Part shown: positions 13,027-21,838 of the stretch, piece by piece
Position numbering within the stretch: position 1 is the stretch's first letter
Layout of the letters: the number at the start of each line of letters is the position of its first letter
From: an uncultured bacterium
GTDB lineage: Bacteria; Actinomycetota; Coriobacteriia; Coriobacteriales; Atopobiaceae
Reading direction: 5' to 3'
Assembly (NCBI GenBank): GCA_905214865.1
Contig: CAJMNO010000008.1
Span: 17,130-81,129 of the forward strand
DNA length: 64,000 nt
Made by a program: the position numbers and the translations under genes
Notes under the pieces: generated by a model
Database searches by the model: none
What the model saw: only the letters and a program-made list of their open reading frames with translations
Told to the model about the DNA's origin: nothing

Positions 13027-13872
13027 CTACATGGGGTTCTCGGACGTGCGCGCGACGATCCTGGTCCCCGACCTCCTCGCAAGGTACACCGAGAGCTGGT
13101 TGATGCCGTAGTTGATGAGGATGTAGATGATCGCGATGACGAAGTACGTTGAGACCAGCGCATCGTAGTTGCTGATGAGCACGCGTGCGTTCTGGAGCAT
13201 GTCCGGGAAGCTCACGACGTAGGCGACCGTGGTGTCCTTGACCACGACCACGAGCTGCGAGACGAGCGATGGGATGACCATGCGCAGCGCCTGGGGGAAC
13301 ACGATCTTGAGCTTGACGTGCATGGGGCTCATGCCAAGCGAGAGCGCGGCCTCGGTCTGTCCCTTGGGCACCGCGTACATGCCGGCGCGGAAGACCTCGG
13401 CGAGGACGCCCGAGGCCGCGAGGGCGACCGGCAGCGCGATCATCCAGAACGACGACATCTTAATCCCGTACTGCGGAATGACCAGGAAGAAGAAGTAGAT
13501 CAGCAGCAGGCTCGGAACGCCGCGGAAGAAGTTGATGATCACGTGGCACACGGCGGACAGCACGCGGTTGGAGCTGATCCTCCCCAGCATGAGCAGGAGT
13601 CCGAGCAGGAGCGCTATGACGCCCGACGTGACGGCGACCTCGACGGTGCCCACAAGGCCCTGCAACAGGAAGCGCCAGGTGGTCCAACGGGTGAAGAACA
13701 GCCAGTACTTGGGCGACAGCTGCCCGGTGACGTAGAAGCGCCGGACGATCGCCCACACCCCCCACGCCACGAGGAGCAGGGAGATGAACGTCCAGAAGCG
13801 GATGCGGCGGCGGGTCTTTGGGCCGGGGGCCTCGTAGAGCGCGTCGCGCATGGAGGTGGTTGCATCGCTCAT
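13027..13872 (-). CDS. Polar amino acid ABC transporter permease (second subunit)
   Basis: 281 residues, HisM/GluD-type membrane subunit. A cytoplasmic N-terminus of about 30 residues is followed by a first helix (about 27-47), an outside loop, then the standard five-helix permease core with the EAA-loop motif QTEAALSLGMSPMHVKLKIV. It pairs with the permease encoded just upstream; the two genes overlap as ATGA (13869-13872), so expression is coupled 1:1. The extra N-terminal helix and loop are usual for GluD-like subunits. Confidence 0.9.
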   Translation of the reverse strand: MSDATTSMRDALYEAPGPKTRRRIRFWTFISLLLVAWGVWAIVRRFYVTGQLSPKYWLFFTRWTTWRFLLQGLVGTVEVAVTSGVIALLLGLLLMLGRISSNRVLSAVCHVIINFFRGVPSLLLIYFFFLVIPQYGIKMSSFWMIALPVALAASGVLAEVFRAGMYAVPKGQTEAALSLGMSPMHVKLKIVFPQALRMVIPSLVSQLVVVVKDTTVAYVVSFPDMLQNARVLISNYDALVSTYFVIAIIYILINYGINQLSVYLARRSGTRIVARTSENPM

Positions 13873-14528
13873 CGAAGAATCCTCACCCTCTTGTCAATCG
13901 CGTTGCCGACGTAGCCTATGGCCAGGGCCGAGAGCGCATAGCCAAGGGCGGAGATGAAGAACGTGGTGATGCCGCCGCTGACCTGCGTGTTGATCATCGA
14001 CACCAGGCCGGTGAGCTCGGGGGGTGACAGCGGCACCTGGGAGCCCAGGGCCGTCGTGAGCATGACGGCAATCAGCAGGTTGGTCATGGGCAGCACGGCG
14101 GAGCGAAGCGCCTGGGGAATCACGATCTTGCGAAGAATCTGCGTGAAGGTGAGGCCCAGGGAGCGCGCGGCCTCGATCTGCCCGACGCCGATGGTGTTGA
14201 TGCCGCTCATGAAGTTCTCGGACCCAAATGCGGAGCCGAGCAGGATCGTGGTCACGATGACGCAGGTGCGGTAGTCGAGAAGAACCTTGAGGAACGGCAG
14301 CGCGTACACGCAGATGATGAGCAGCGAGACGCCCGGGATGTTCCTGAAGATCTGCACGTAGACGTCCCCCACGACCCTGAGCGGCTTGATGGGGCACACG
14401 CGCATGACGGTGACGAGCACCGACAAAATCATGACGAAGACGAACGAGACGGCAGTGAGCTGCCAGGTAGTGAGGAGCGCGGCAAGGTAGTCGCTGCCAT
14501 AGGCCTTCCAAAGCTCAGCAAATCCCAT
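13869..14528 (-). CDS. Polar amino acid ABC transporter permease (first subunit)
   Basis: 219 residues, GluC-type permease with about five helices and the EAA motif QIEAARSLGLTFTQILRKIV. The start MGFAELWKAYG at 14528 has GAGGGAGAGG just upstream; a longer reading to 14621 would run through the intercistronic hairpin and is rejected. It is separated from the binding-protein gene by 147 bases containing that hairpin (14603-14635), and overlaps the next permease by four bases. Confidence 0.9.
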   Translation of the reverse strand: MGFAELWKAYGSDYLAALLTTWQLTAVSFVFVMILSVLVTVMRVCPIKPLRVVGDVYVQIFRNIPGVSLLIICVYALPFLKVLLDYRTCVIVTTILLGSAFGSENFMSGINTIGVGQIEAARSLGLTFTQILRKIVIPQALRSAVLPMTNLLIAVMLTTALGSQVPLSPPELTGLVSMINTQVSGGITTFFISALGYALSALAIGYVGNAIDKRVRILR

Positions 14529-14602
14529 GCATCCTCTCCCTCCCCCTCGACGGGTGGCCCGGGACGATGGGGCGACACCGGGTCTTGCATACATTATTAA
14601 TA

Positions 14603-14635
14603 TGAGGTCTCCGCCGTACAACAGCGGAGACCTCA
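14603..14635 (-). other. Intercistronic hairpin between binding protein and permeases
   Basis: A perfect 12-bp stem, TGAGGTCTCCGC with its complement GCGGAGACCTCA and a nine-base loop, lies 41 bases after the binding-protein stop and about 75 before the permease start. No T-run follows on the minus strand (ATATTAATAATG). Such stems often stabilise the upstream message or partly terminate, giving more binding protein than permease. Confidence 0.7.
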
Positions 14636-14675
14636 GACTTCGTTTTACAACAAAGTAATGTTTCCGACAGACGGG

Positions 14676-15677
14676 CTAGGCACCGATCGCAGGAGGCGTG
14701 GGCGCCTTGTCGAGGCCGGTGCGGTCACCGATCGCGATCTTCCACAGCTGCGCCCAGGTGCCGTCGTCCTCGATCTCCTTGAGGAAGTTGTTCACGAAAT
14801 CGACGCCATCGGAGTTGAGAGGCAGACCGATGCCGTAGGGGTCGTCCGGTCCAAAGGTGTCGCCGGCGATGCGGTACTTGCCAGGGTTCTTGACGACGGA
14901 GCCCATCTGCAGGGTGTTGTCGATGACGTAGGCGTCAACGCGACCCTGCTCGAGCGCCTGACGCGCCTCCTCGTCGGTGCTGAACTCCTGCTGGGTGGCC
15001 TTGGGGGCGTACTGCTTGACGATGCTGGGGCCCGTGGATCCGGACTGCACGGCAACCGTCTTGCCGTCGAGGTCGTCCACGCTGTTGATGTCGGTGTTGT
15101 CCTTGAGGACGAGAATCGCCTGCTGGGCAACGAAGTACGGGCCGGCGAAGGAGATGACCTTCTTGCGGTCGTCGGTGATGGAGTACGTGGCGAAGACGGC
15201 GTCGACCTGGTCGTTCTGGAGGACCGACTCGCGGGTGTCAGACGTGACCTGGGTGAGCTCGTACTTGGACTCGTCGCCCAGGATGTAGCGGGTGAGCAGC
15301 TGATACAGGCCCGCGTCGAAGCCACGGATCTTGTTGTCCTGCTCGTTGAGGAGGCTGAACAGCGTGGAGGTGCGGGTGCCGCCAACGCGGAGGGCACCGG
15401 CGTCCTTGACCTTCTTGGCCCACTCGCTCGCCTGGATGGTGGCGTCGTCAGCGGTCTTGCCGCCGGCGATGAGCTGGTCGTAGGCATCCGCGTCGAGGTC
15501 GGTCGAGGCGCTGGAGGCGCTGTCCGCGGAGGAGTCCGAGGAGCTGGTGGACGCCGCGGTCGTGTCGTCCGTGGAGCCGCAGCCGGCAAGGCTGAGGAGA
15601 CCAGCGGTGGCGATGCTGCCGCCGGCAAGCGTGATGGCCTGACGCCTGCTCAGGATGAGGTTATCGATTGACTTCAT
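14676..15677 (-). CDS. Glutamate-type ABC substrate-binding lipoprotein with Tat-like signal
   Basis: 333 residues, first gene of the importer operon. The signal holds a twin-arginine motif (SRRQAITLAGG, about residues 10-20) followed by a lipobox ending LSLAGC; the mature protein would be lipid-anchored outside the cell. A Ser/Thr/Asp linker of about 35 residues leads to an SBP_bac_3 domain (ALRVGGTRTSTLFSLL onwards) with ATYSITDDRKKVISFAGPYF, typical of glutamate and cystine binders. Tat export of a binding protein suggests folding before export. The start MKSIDNLIL at 15677 was preferred because a signal sequence follows directly. A promoter lies at 15788-15815. Confidence 0.92.
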   Translation of the reverse strand: MKSIDNLILSRRQAITLAGGSIATAGLLSLAGCGSTDDTTAASTSSSDSSADSASSASTDLDADAYDQLIAGGKTADDATIQASEWAKKVKDAGALRVGGTRTSTLFSLLNEQDNKIRGFDAGLYQLLTRYILGDESKYELTQVTSDTRESVLQNDQVDAVFATYSITDDRKKVISFAGPYFVAQQAILVLKDNTDINSVDDLDGKTVAVQSGSTGPSIVKQYAPKATQQEFSTDEEARQALEQGRVDAYVIDNTLQMGSVVKNPGKYRIAGDTFGPDDPYGIGLPLNSDGVDFVNNFLKEIEDDGTWAQLWKIAIGDRTGLDKAPTPPAIGA

Positions 15678-15787
15678 GGTGATGCCCCTTCTTCTCGTGT
15701 GTCGGAGCGTTGGCCAAGGGCAGCGGTCGCTCCGCACGGTGAATGCCACCGAGCTTGATTAGGTGGCCTTCCGCAATCTTTGGTGAA

Positions 15788-15815
15788 ACTATACCCTCGC
15801 GGTGGGATTAATCAA
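15788..15815 (-). promoter_or_regulatory. Promoter of the glutamate-type ABC operon
   Basis: Minus strand TTGATT (15810-15815), 16 bases, TATAGT (15788-15793), about 110 bases before the start. Both boxes are near consensus and AT-rich in an otherwise GC-rich region. Confidence 0.6.
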
Positions 15816-16006
15816 GACGAGCACGGTGACAATTAACGCCAGAGATAATGGGATTGTGCATTCCCAGCTATCGCTTTTCTTGATATGCCCCGCGAGCTGC
15901 GGCTTATACAACCCCAAACTAAAGTTTGCGGAAAGGCGGGCATGTACATCGAACCCTGCCCGGCACGCAGGGGAGGGGCAGGGGCGTACGAGGGGCGCGA
16001 CGTACG
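15816..16006. other. Gap between ABC promoter and rpsA terminator
   Basis: AT-richer than its surroundings. It holds a 14-base palindrome (15915-15928, CAAACT-AA-AGTTTG) about 100 bases upstream of the ABC promoter, a possible operator. No gene, tRNA or known riboswitch was recognised. Confidence 0.4.
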
Positions 16007-16035
16007 AAAAAGGGAGCCGCCCAAGGGCGGCTCCC
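16007..16035 (-). terminator. Rho-independent terminator of rpsA
   Basis: Perfect 11-bp stem GGGAGCCGCCC/GGGCGGCTCCC with a two-base centre, followed on the minus strand by TTTTT. It lies 28 bases after the rpsA stop. Confidence 0.92.
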
Positions 16036-16062
16036 TCACAACCCAGATTGTAGAGGCGCAGC

Positions 16063-17229
16063 CTACTCGGCGGCGTTCTCCTCGTCCTCCTCGGGCTTGT
16101 CCAGCGGCTTGACCTCGACCTCGGTACCCAGGGTCTCGGCGGCAGCCTTCATGGACAGCGAGATGCGACGACGATCGAGGTCGATCTCCATGACCTTGAC
16201 CTGGACCTTGTCGCCCACGTTGCAGACCTGGGACGGCTGGTCGACGTGCTGCTTGGCCATCTCGGAGATGTGGACCAGGCCCTCGACGCCGTCGCCGAGG
16301 TCCACGAAGGCACCGAAGGTGACGAGCTTGGTGACGGTGCCCTCGACGATGGCGCCCACGGGGTACTTCTTGACCAGGGTGCGCCAGGGATCCTCGGTGG
16401 TCTGCTTCAGGCCGAGCGAGATGCGCTCGCGGTTGAGGTCGACGTCGAGCACCTGGACCTCGACCTCCTGGCCGACCTTGACGACCTCGGAGGGGTGGTT
16501 GACGTGGTTCCAGGAGAGCTCGGAGATGTGGATCAGGCCGTCGATGCCGCCAAGGTCCACGAAGGCGCCGAAGTCCACGATGGACGAGACGGTGCCCTTG
16601 AGGCGCATGCCGGGCTTGAGCTTGGAGAGGATCTCCGTGCGCTCGGCCTTGCGGGCCTCCTCGAGGACGACGCGGCGGGAGAGGACCACGTTGTTGCGGT
16701 TGCGGTCCATCTCGATGACGCGGGCCTCGATGCGGGTGCCGAGGTAGGCGTTGAGATCCTTGACCCTGCGGAGGTCGACGAGCGACGCGGGCAGGAAGCC
16801 GCGCAGGCCGATGTCGAGGATAAGGCCGCCCTTGACGACCTCGATGACCTCGCCCTCGACGTTCTCGCCGTTCTGGAACTTCTCCTCCACGCGGTTCCAC
16901 GCACGCTCGTACTCGGCGCGCTTCTTGGAGAGGATCAGGCGACCCTCCTTGTCCTCCTTCTGGAGAACGAGGGCCTCGATGGTGTCGCCCAGGTGGACGA
17001 CGTCCTCGGGGTTGACGTCCTTGCGGATGGACAGCTCGCGAGACGGAATAACGCCCTCGGACTTGAAGCCGATGTCCAGCAGAACCTCATCATGCTCGAT
17101 CTTGACGACGGTGCCCGTCACAAGATCACCCTCGTCGAAGTTGGTGATGGTGCCGTCGATGAGGTTGTTCATCTCCTCGTCGGACACATCATCTAGCGAG
17201 AAGATGGACGAGTTCTGAATCTCACTCAA
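16063..17229 (-). CDS. rpsA: 30S ribosomal protein S1, four S1 domains
   Basis: 388 residues. Four S1 RNA-binding domains follow one another, recognisable by DLVTGTVVKIEHDEVLLDIG, NVEGEVIEVVKGGLILDIG, LKGTVSSIVDFGAFVDLGG and VEGTVTKLVTFGAFVDLGD. Domains 3 and 4 carry the canonical FGAFVDLG. Proteobacterial S1 has six domains; four is usual for actinobacteria and clostridia. An acidic C-terminal tail follows. The start chosen is TTG at 17229 (LSEIQNSS), because AGGGG sits about seven bases upstream; a reading from 17265 would lie in the ribosome-site region. A promoter candidate lies at 17373-17402. Confidence 0.93.
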   Translation of the reverse strand: MSEIQNSSIFSLDDVSDEEMNNLIDGTITNFDEGDLVTGTVVKIEHDEVLLDIGFKSEGVIPSRELSIRKDVNPEDVVHLGDTIEALVLQKEDKEGRLILSKKRAEYERAWNRVEEKFQNGENVEGEVIEVVKGGLILDIGLRGFLPASLVDLRRVKDLNAYLGTRIEARVIEMDRNRNNVVLSRRVVLEEARKAERTEILSKLKPGMRLKGTVSSIVDFGAFVDLGGIDGLIHISELSWNHVNHPSEVVKVGQEVEVQVLDVDLNRERISLGLKQTTEDPWRTLVKKYPVGAIVEGTVTKLVTFGAFVDLGDGVEGLVHISEMAKQHVDQPSQVCNVGDKVQVKVMEIDLDRRRISLSMKAAAETLGTEVEVKPLDKPEEDEENAAE

Positions 17230-17372
17230 AGGTGGACCCCTTTCGAAAAACGGGGCCCCGACCACATGATCGCTGCCTAGGGCGCTCGGCGTGGGCGTCG
17301 CGCAATTGGAAACTTACATGCTCTCGGGGGCCGACAGATACTTTGCATGAGCATTCTACTCATGCGTTTGAT

Positions 17373-17402
17373 AGGTTACCTTTACGTACGTCCCTTTTTC
17401 AA
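17373..17402 (-). promoter_or_regulatory. Candidate rpsA promoter
   Basis: Minus strand TTGAAA (17397-17402), 18 bases, TAACCT (17373-17378), giving a leader of about 135 bases. A long leader fits a translationally regulated ribosomal gene. Confidence 0.5.
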
Positions 17403-17491
17403 GAACTTCGTTGCCAAATCCGCAATTTCACAGGCGGGGTGGGGAACAGGGACGATGCAGGACGTTCGGGACGCGGAAGGGAGTGGCACAC

Positions 17492-18244
17492 ATGATCAAG
17501 GCGGTCCTCTTCGACCTCGACGACACGCTCCTCGACATCAACCTCACCGCCTTCGTGGCGCGCTTCCTCTGGGGCAGGGCCAAGATCCTCTCCCGTGCCG
17601 CACGCATCCCCCTCCCCCTCGCCTACGCCTGGCAGGCCCAGGGCTACCTCGAGATCAACTCGCCGGGGCGGCGCCAGGACTCCCTCACCAACGGCGAGTA
17701 CTTTGACCGTCGCGTGTCGGAGCTCTCGGGCGTCCCCATGGGAGAGCCCTCCCTCGTCAACGCCTTCGGCTTCTACGAGCGGGAGTACATACGCCGCTTT
17801 CGCGACGACCTGGTGATGGCCCGCCCGCAGAGGGGTGCCCGCAAGACGGTGGAGCGCGCGATGTCGCTCGGCTACACGGTTGCCCTGGCGACCAACCCCA
17901 CGTTCTCGCTCGCCGTGGACCTGGTGCGCATGGAGTGGGCGCACGTGGACGACCTGGACTTCAGGCTGGTGTCGCACATCGACAACTCCACGCGCTGCAA
18001 GCCCGAGGCCCGCTACTACCAGGAGTTCTGCGCCCAGCTTGGGCTCGCCCCTGAGGAGTGCCTGATGGTGGGCAACGACGCGACCAGGGACTTCCCCCGC
18101 CCGGACATAGGGCTCTGCACGGCGTACGTGGGGCACGGGCTCCCGCAGCGCGCGGTGTGGCGCGGTCCCATCGGCGAGCTTGGCAACCACCTTCAGGAGA
18201 TCTGCGCCACCCTCGACTCGCGGGACGCCCGCAAGGGACGCTAG
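17492..18244 (+). CDS. HAD-superfamily hydrolase
   Basis: 250 residues. The HAD nucleophile motif FDLDDTLLD opens the protein (MIKAVLFDLDDTLL), motif II is in VALATNPTF, the motif III lysine is probably in RCKPEARYY, and motif IV is VGNDATRDFP. The cap between residues 15 and 130 is helical. Phosphatase of a small phosphorylated metabolite, substrate unknown. The start at 17492 has GGAAGGGAG nine bases upstream. Followed after 63 bases by the cysteine desulfidase gene in the same direction; the two may be co-transcribed. Confidence 0.88.
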   Translation: MIKAVLFDLDDTLLDINLTAFVARFLWGRAKILSRAARIPLPLAYAWQAQGYLEINSPGRRQDSLTNGEYFDRRVSELSGVPMGEPSLVNAFGFYEREYIRRFRDDLVMARPQRGARKTVERAMSLGYTVALATNPTFSLAVDLVRMEWAHVDDLDFRLVSHIDNSTRCKPEARYYQEFCAQLGLAPEECLMVGNDATRDFPRPDIGLCTAYVGHGLPQRAVWRGPIGELGNHLQEICATLDSRDARKGR

Positions 18245-18307
18245 CCGGGCGAGAGGGGCGCGAGGCACCACGGCCGCGACCCGCGGCACCAGACGACAGG
18301 AGAGACG

Positions 18308-19615
18308 ATGACCCCCAGCGAATACCACAACCACGTTGCGATCCTCCGCGAGGAGCTGGTGTGCGCCCTTGGCTGCACCGAGCCCATCGCCGTCGCCTAT
18401 GCGGCGGCACTCGCCCGCGCCGCCCTGCGCCAGCGCCCCGAGTCGCTGGTCGTTGCCTGCAGCGGAAACATCATTAAGAACGTGAAGAGCGTCACCGTCC
18501 CCAACTCGGGCGGGCTGCGCGGCATCGAGGCCGCTGCGACGCTGGGCGCGCTCGGCGGCGACCCCACCCGCGAGCTCGAGGTGCTGCAGGCGGTGCAGCC
18601 GCAGGACGTGGAGCGCACCAAGGAGCTGGTCGACACCGACTTCTGCGATGTGGAGCTGGCCGAGGGCGTCCCCAACCTGTACGTGCGCGTGGTCGCCCGC
18701 GCGCAGGGTCACGAGGCGGTCGCATGCATCGAGGAGCGCCACACCAACGTGGTCGAGCTCACCCTCGACGGCGAGGTGGTCACCGCCGCCGGCGTGACCC
18801 AGGCAACGGACGGCGAGGGCGACGCCGGGAGCTCCCGCGCGAGGCGCGAGGACCTCTCGCTCAAGTCCATCTGGGAGTTTGCCCACCAGCTGGAGGTCAC
18901 CGACGTCGATGGGCTCATCTCTCGCCAGATCGAGCTCAACCAGAACATCTCGCGCGAGGGGCTCAGCGGCAGGTGGGGCGCGAACATCGGCAGCACGCTG
19001 CTCCACTCGCGCCCCAACGACATCTCGTGCAAGGCGCGCGCCGCGGCCGCCGCAGGCTCGGACGCCCGCATGAGCGGCTGCCCCCTGCCGGTGGTCATCA
19101 ACTGCGGCAGCGGCAACCAGGGCATCACCTGCTCGCAGCCCGTGCTGGAGTACGCGCACGACCTTTGGTCCTCGCACGACGGCCTGGTGCGCGCCGTGGT
19201 CCTCTCGGACCTCACCGCCGTGCACGTGAAGTACTTCATCGGCGAGCTGAGCGCGTTCTGCGGGGCCGTGTCGGCGTCGTGCGGGGCGGGCGCGGGCATC
19301 TGCTACCTGCGCGGAGGGTCGTTCGCCCAGTACGAGGCGACCATCGTGAACACGCTTGCGAACGTGGGCGGCATCGTCTGCGACGGCGCCAAGCCCAGCT
19401 GCGCCGCAAAGATCAGCGCCGCCGTGGACGCGGCGATCCTGGGCTGCGACATGGCCCTCTCGGACGACAACTTCCTCGCGGGCGACGGCCTGGTGGGCAG
19501 GAACGCAGAGGAGACGATCCGCTCCATGGGGTACGTGGGCCGCGTCGGCATGCACCCCACCGACGTCGAGATCCTCAACATCATGATCGGCAAGACCGAC
19601 GTGACGGAGAGCTAG
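18308..19615 (+). CDS. cyuA: L-cysteine desulfidase (CyuA/YhaM, UPF0597 family)
   Basis: 435 residues. The family breaks L-cysteine into pyruvate, ammonia and hydrogen sulfide using a 4Fe-4S cluster. Seen: the N-terminal signature ALGCTEPIAVAYAAA, GNIIKNVKSVTVPNSGG, the substrate region INCGSGNQGITCSQP, and C-terminal cysteines in SCGAGAGICYLRGG and CDGAKPSCAAK likely to hold the cluster. The sequence is full-length without breaks. GGAGAG precedes the ATG. In anaerobes this supplies sulfide and ammonia and may limit toxic cysteine. No CyuR or cysteine permease is adjacent. The downstream gap carries a repeat array (19637-19788). Confidence 0.9.
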   Translation: MTPSEYHNHVAILREELVCALGCTEPIAVAYAAALARAALRQRPESLVVACSGNIIKNVKSVTVPNSGGLRGIEAAATLGALGGDPTRELEVLQAVQPQDVERTKELVDTDFCDVELAEGVPNLYVRVVARAQGHEAVACIEERHTNVVELTLDGEVVTAAGVTQATDGEGDAGSSRARREDLSLKSIWEFAHQLEVTDVDGLISRQIELNQNISREGLSGRWGANIGSTLLHSRPNDISCKARAAAAAGSDARMSGCPLPVVINCGSGNQGITCSQPVLEYAHDLWSSHDGLVRAVVLSDLTAVHVKYFIGELSAFCGAVSASCGAGAGICYLRGGSFAQYEATIVNTLANVGGIVCDGAKPSCAAKISAAVDAAILGCDMALSDDNFLAGDGLVGRNAEETIRSMGYVGRVGMHPTDVEILNIMIGKTDVTES

Positions 19616-19636
19616 CCGCCTGGGGTTGCGGGGCGG

Positions 19637-19788
19637 TGCTTAGTCCCGCTGGCCCTCGCACGGATTTCCTCGCTGGATGCTTAGCGCTGCTAGCCCTCGT
19701 GCAAGTTGTGCGGCAGAAATCCGCGCGAGGCCTAGCGATGTTAAGCGTCCAGTACTGGAATCCACGCGAGGACTAGGTTCGCTAAGCA
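19637..19788. repeat. 41-bp repeat array, cluster A (2 direct + 2 inverted)
   Basis: Two direct units begin at 19637 and 19678 (period 41) with TGCTTAG, five bases, CT(A/G)GCCCTCG. Two inverted units follow at about 19718-19746 and 19759-19788, each reading AATCC-GCGAGG-CTAG-TAAGC. Direct copies can pair with inverted copies to give one long stem. It lies between convergent genes. The same family occurs at 34774, 60160 and 62116. Confidence 0.85.
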
Positions 19789-19893
19789 CCTCTCCCCCAT
19801 CCAAGCCCTTCTCCCCGCCAGGTATTTTATGGACAGCAACCTGGGGAGAACCTCCATACGCTCCTGTGCCGGCCCGCCCATCGAACAGTGCGG

Positions 19894-21306
19894 CTAGCGC
19901 GGGGATGCGACCGCGCGCGGCCCGTCCGCACTCACGTCAGTGCCCTCGAGGCGGGGCGGGCAAAACGCCGAACCAACCGCAAGGCCAAGTGCCACCAGCG
20001 TGACGAGCTGGTCTCGATACGTGATGAACGTATGTATGTACGAGTGGTTGGCAGCCGCTAGGTACCAGAGGTAGGGATAGAGGGCGACCAAGAGGAGCAG
20101 GGGGAGAAACCACCACGACGCCCTAGGAGCCACCCCGTGGGCGGCGCGATGCGCCAGCCACGCAGCAGCCACCGCGACGAGGACGGCGAAGGCAACCGCC
20201 ATCCGTCGCGCGCCCAGGAAGCTCACGTTCTTGCTGATGGCCATCGCCCGCGTGATGTCTCCCGTCGTGGAGGTCTGCCCCGAGCGGTAGAGCGCGGTCC
20301 CAAGACCATCGGCGACGAAGTCGTGCCCCGTGACCAGCGTGGAGAGGACCCACTTCGTGACCATGAGCCCGCCATAACCCAGCCCCCAGCACACCGAGAC
20401 CAGGAGTACGGCGCCAAGAGCCCGAGGCAGGTCTCGCCTGCTGACGGCGTCCCGCTCCAGATACAGCTGCACCGCCAGGGGAACGCCCAGGGTGATGATC
20501 GGCGTGTCGAGGAAGTCCAGGTAGACCGTGACGGCGCCGATCACAAAGTAGAAGGTCGCCCAAAAGGGAAGGCACGCGCCCCCTCCGAGGAGGCCCCTCT
20601 CCCCCGCCCGTCTGGACAGCACGAAGACGGTCGCCCCCACGGCTATCAGAAAGGTGGGTGCAAACGACAGCGAGGCCATCGCCACGGGAACGTGAACCGC
20701 GAGGAAGGAGCAGACGTAGAGGACTGCCGCAACGACTCCCCCACGCCTTCCCAACCGCATCGCCGACCACGCGAGGAGGCCTACGAACGCCATGGCGAGG
20801 ACCATCCTGACCTGCCGCAGGTCGAGGAAGGTGAGGAGGGGCTTGAGAAACGCAAGGTACCCGTGCCAGTAGCGACCGTATGCGATCCATCCCGCGCCGT
20901 CCACGCTACCCGTCTGCCATTGGAGCCCGTCGCGGAGCGCGACGATCTGGTTGTCTCCCCCGTCCGTCCCATGCCACTGGAAGTTATAGGCAGCCGAGAG
21001 GACCGGGTTGCCTGCGTTGTGAGTCACTTGGTTGAGCATGACTGCCGTGGTGTAGTTGTCGACGGTCCAGCTCTCGCCACCAGCCCAGAGCCTGGGATAC
21101 TGACCCTCCCGAGCCAGGGTGGACAGCGACGACCGCACGTTTTCCTCCACGGCGTTGACGGGAATCGCCGCCACTCCGACCGAGAGCAGGCTGAACGCCG
21201 CCGTGCAGGCGAGATACGCAAGGCACAGCCGCCATATGACCGCGAGGGCGCCCCTCTTGCGAGCGCCCTCGCGGTCACCACGCCTCATGTGCTTCGAACG
21301 TCCCAT
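19894..21306 (-). CDS. Polytopic membrane protein of unknown function
   Basis: 470 residues. A basic N-terminus and a first helix (about residues 22-45) are followed by an outside loop of about 100 residues rich in W, Y, G and N, then about nine further helices. The lay-out (one helix, large outer loop, helix bundle) resembles GT-C glycosyltransferases or polymer-modifying membrane enzymes, but no catalytic motif was recognised. The start MGRSKHMRR at 21306 has GGGGGTG six bases upstream. It shares the strand with the HMA gene but is 108 bases away. Unknown role. Confidence 0.7.
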   Translation of the reverse strand: MGRSKHMRRGDREGARKRGALAVIWRLCLAYLACTAAFSLLSVGVAAIPVNAVEENVRSSLSTLAREGQYPRLWAGGESWTVDNYTTAVMLNQVTHNAGNPVLSAAYNFQWHGTDGGDNQIVALRDGLQWQTGSVDGAGWIAYGRYWHGYLAFLKPLLTFLDLRQVRMVLAMAFVGLLAWSAMRLGRRGGVVAAVLYVCSFLAVHVPVAMASLSFAPTFLIAVGATVFVLSRRAGERGLLGGGACLPFWATFYFVIGAVTVYLDFLDTPIITLGVPLAVQLYLERDAVSRRDLPRALGAVLLVSVCWGLGYGGLMVTKWVLSTLVTGHDFVADGLGTALYRSGQTSTTGDITRAMAISKNVSFLGARRMAVAFAVLVAVAAAWLAHRAAHGVAPRASWWFLPLLLLVALYPYLWYLAAANHSYIHTFITYRDQLVTLVALGLAVGSAFCPPRLEGTDVSADGPRAVASPR

Positions 21307-21414
21307 CGTCACCCCCAACGCCACGACTCGCCGTGGCGCCCCGATGCCTCCCTGCCTGCCGGCATCCTCCGCAGCGAGCGACTTGGGACGTTGCGCTACC
21401 TCACGTCCGGGCGG

Positions 21415-21798
21415 CTACTCGGCAACGCCGATGACGCGATAGCCCGCCTGTCCCACGACGTCGCGGTATGCGGCCTGGTCGATGGGTCCCTTGCTCAGCA
21501 CGTGTGCGGTGCGCGTGCCCAGGTCGACCCTCGCCCAGGTGCCCTCGACCGAGTCTAGCGCATTGGTCACGTTGCGCACGCAGTTGTCGCAGTGCATGCC
21601 CGATATGGTGAGGTCGGCGTGGTAGGGATAGTGGCTCTCGTCCGTGTCCTCGATGGTGACGGGGCGGAAGCTCCTCCCCGTCTGCCGGGCGTCGCCGGAG
21701 CAGCAGTCCCGCTTGCCCGTCGCCGTTCCCACGATCCTCCTGACCCCAAACACGACAAGCACCGCGATGATGGCGACGATGATCACGTTTGCCAGCAT
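21415..21798 (-). CDS. Membrane-tethered heavy-metal-associated (HMA) domain protein
   Basis: 127 residues. One N-terminal membrane helix (residues 2-20), a CC pair near residue 32, a linker and a C-terminal HMA domain with the copper-binding loop GMHCDNC. HMA domains of this type carry Cu(I). A CsoR-type operator (21839-21853) lies 40 bases upstream next to a TATAGT -10 box, tying it to copper control although the other copper genes are 25 kb away. It probably presents copper to an exporter at the membrane; that role is inferred. It could also act with another soft metal. Confidence 0.85.
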   Translation of the reverse strand: MLANVIIVAIIAVLVVFGVRRIVGTATGKRDCCSGDARQTGRSFRPVTIEDTDESHYPYHADLTISGMHCDNCVRNVTNALDSVEGTWARVDLGTRTAHVLSKGPIDQAAYRDVVGQAGYRVIGVAE

Positions 21799-21838
21799 GG
21801 CCTCTCCTCTCGCCCTCTGTTATCCGGGGCTAACTATA

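Noticed and set aside
15935..15965. tRNA T-arm-like GGGTTCGATG
   Set aside because: No T-stem, acceptor stem or anticodon arm can be formed around it.
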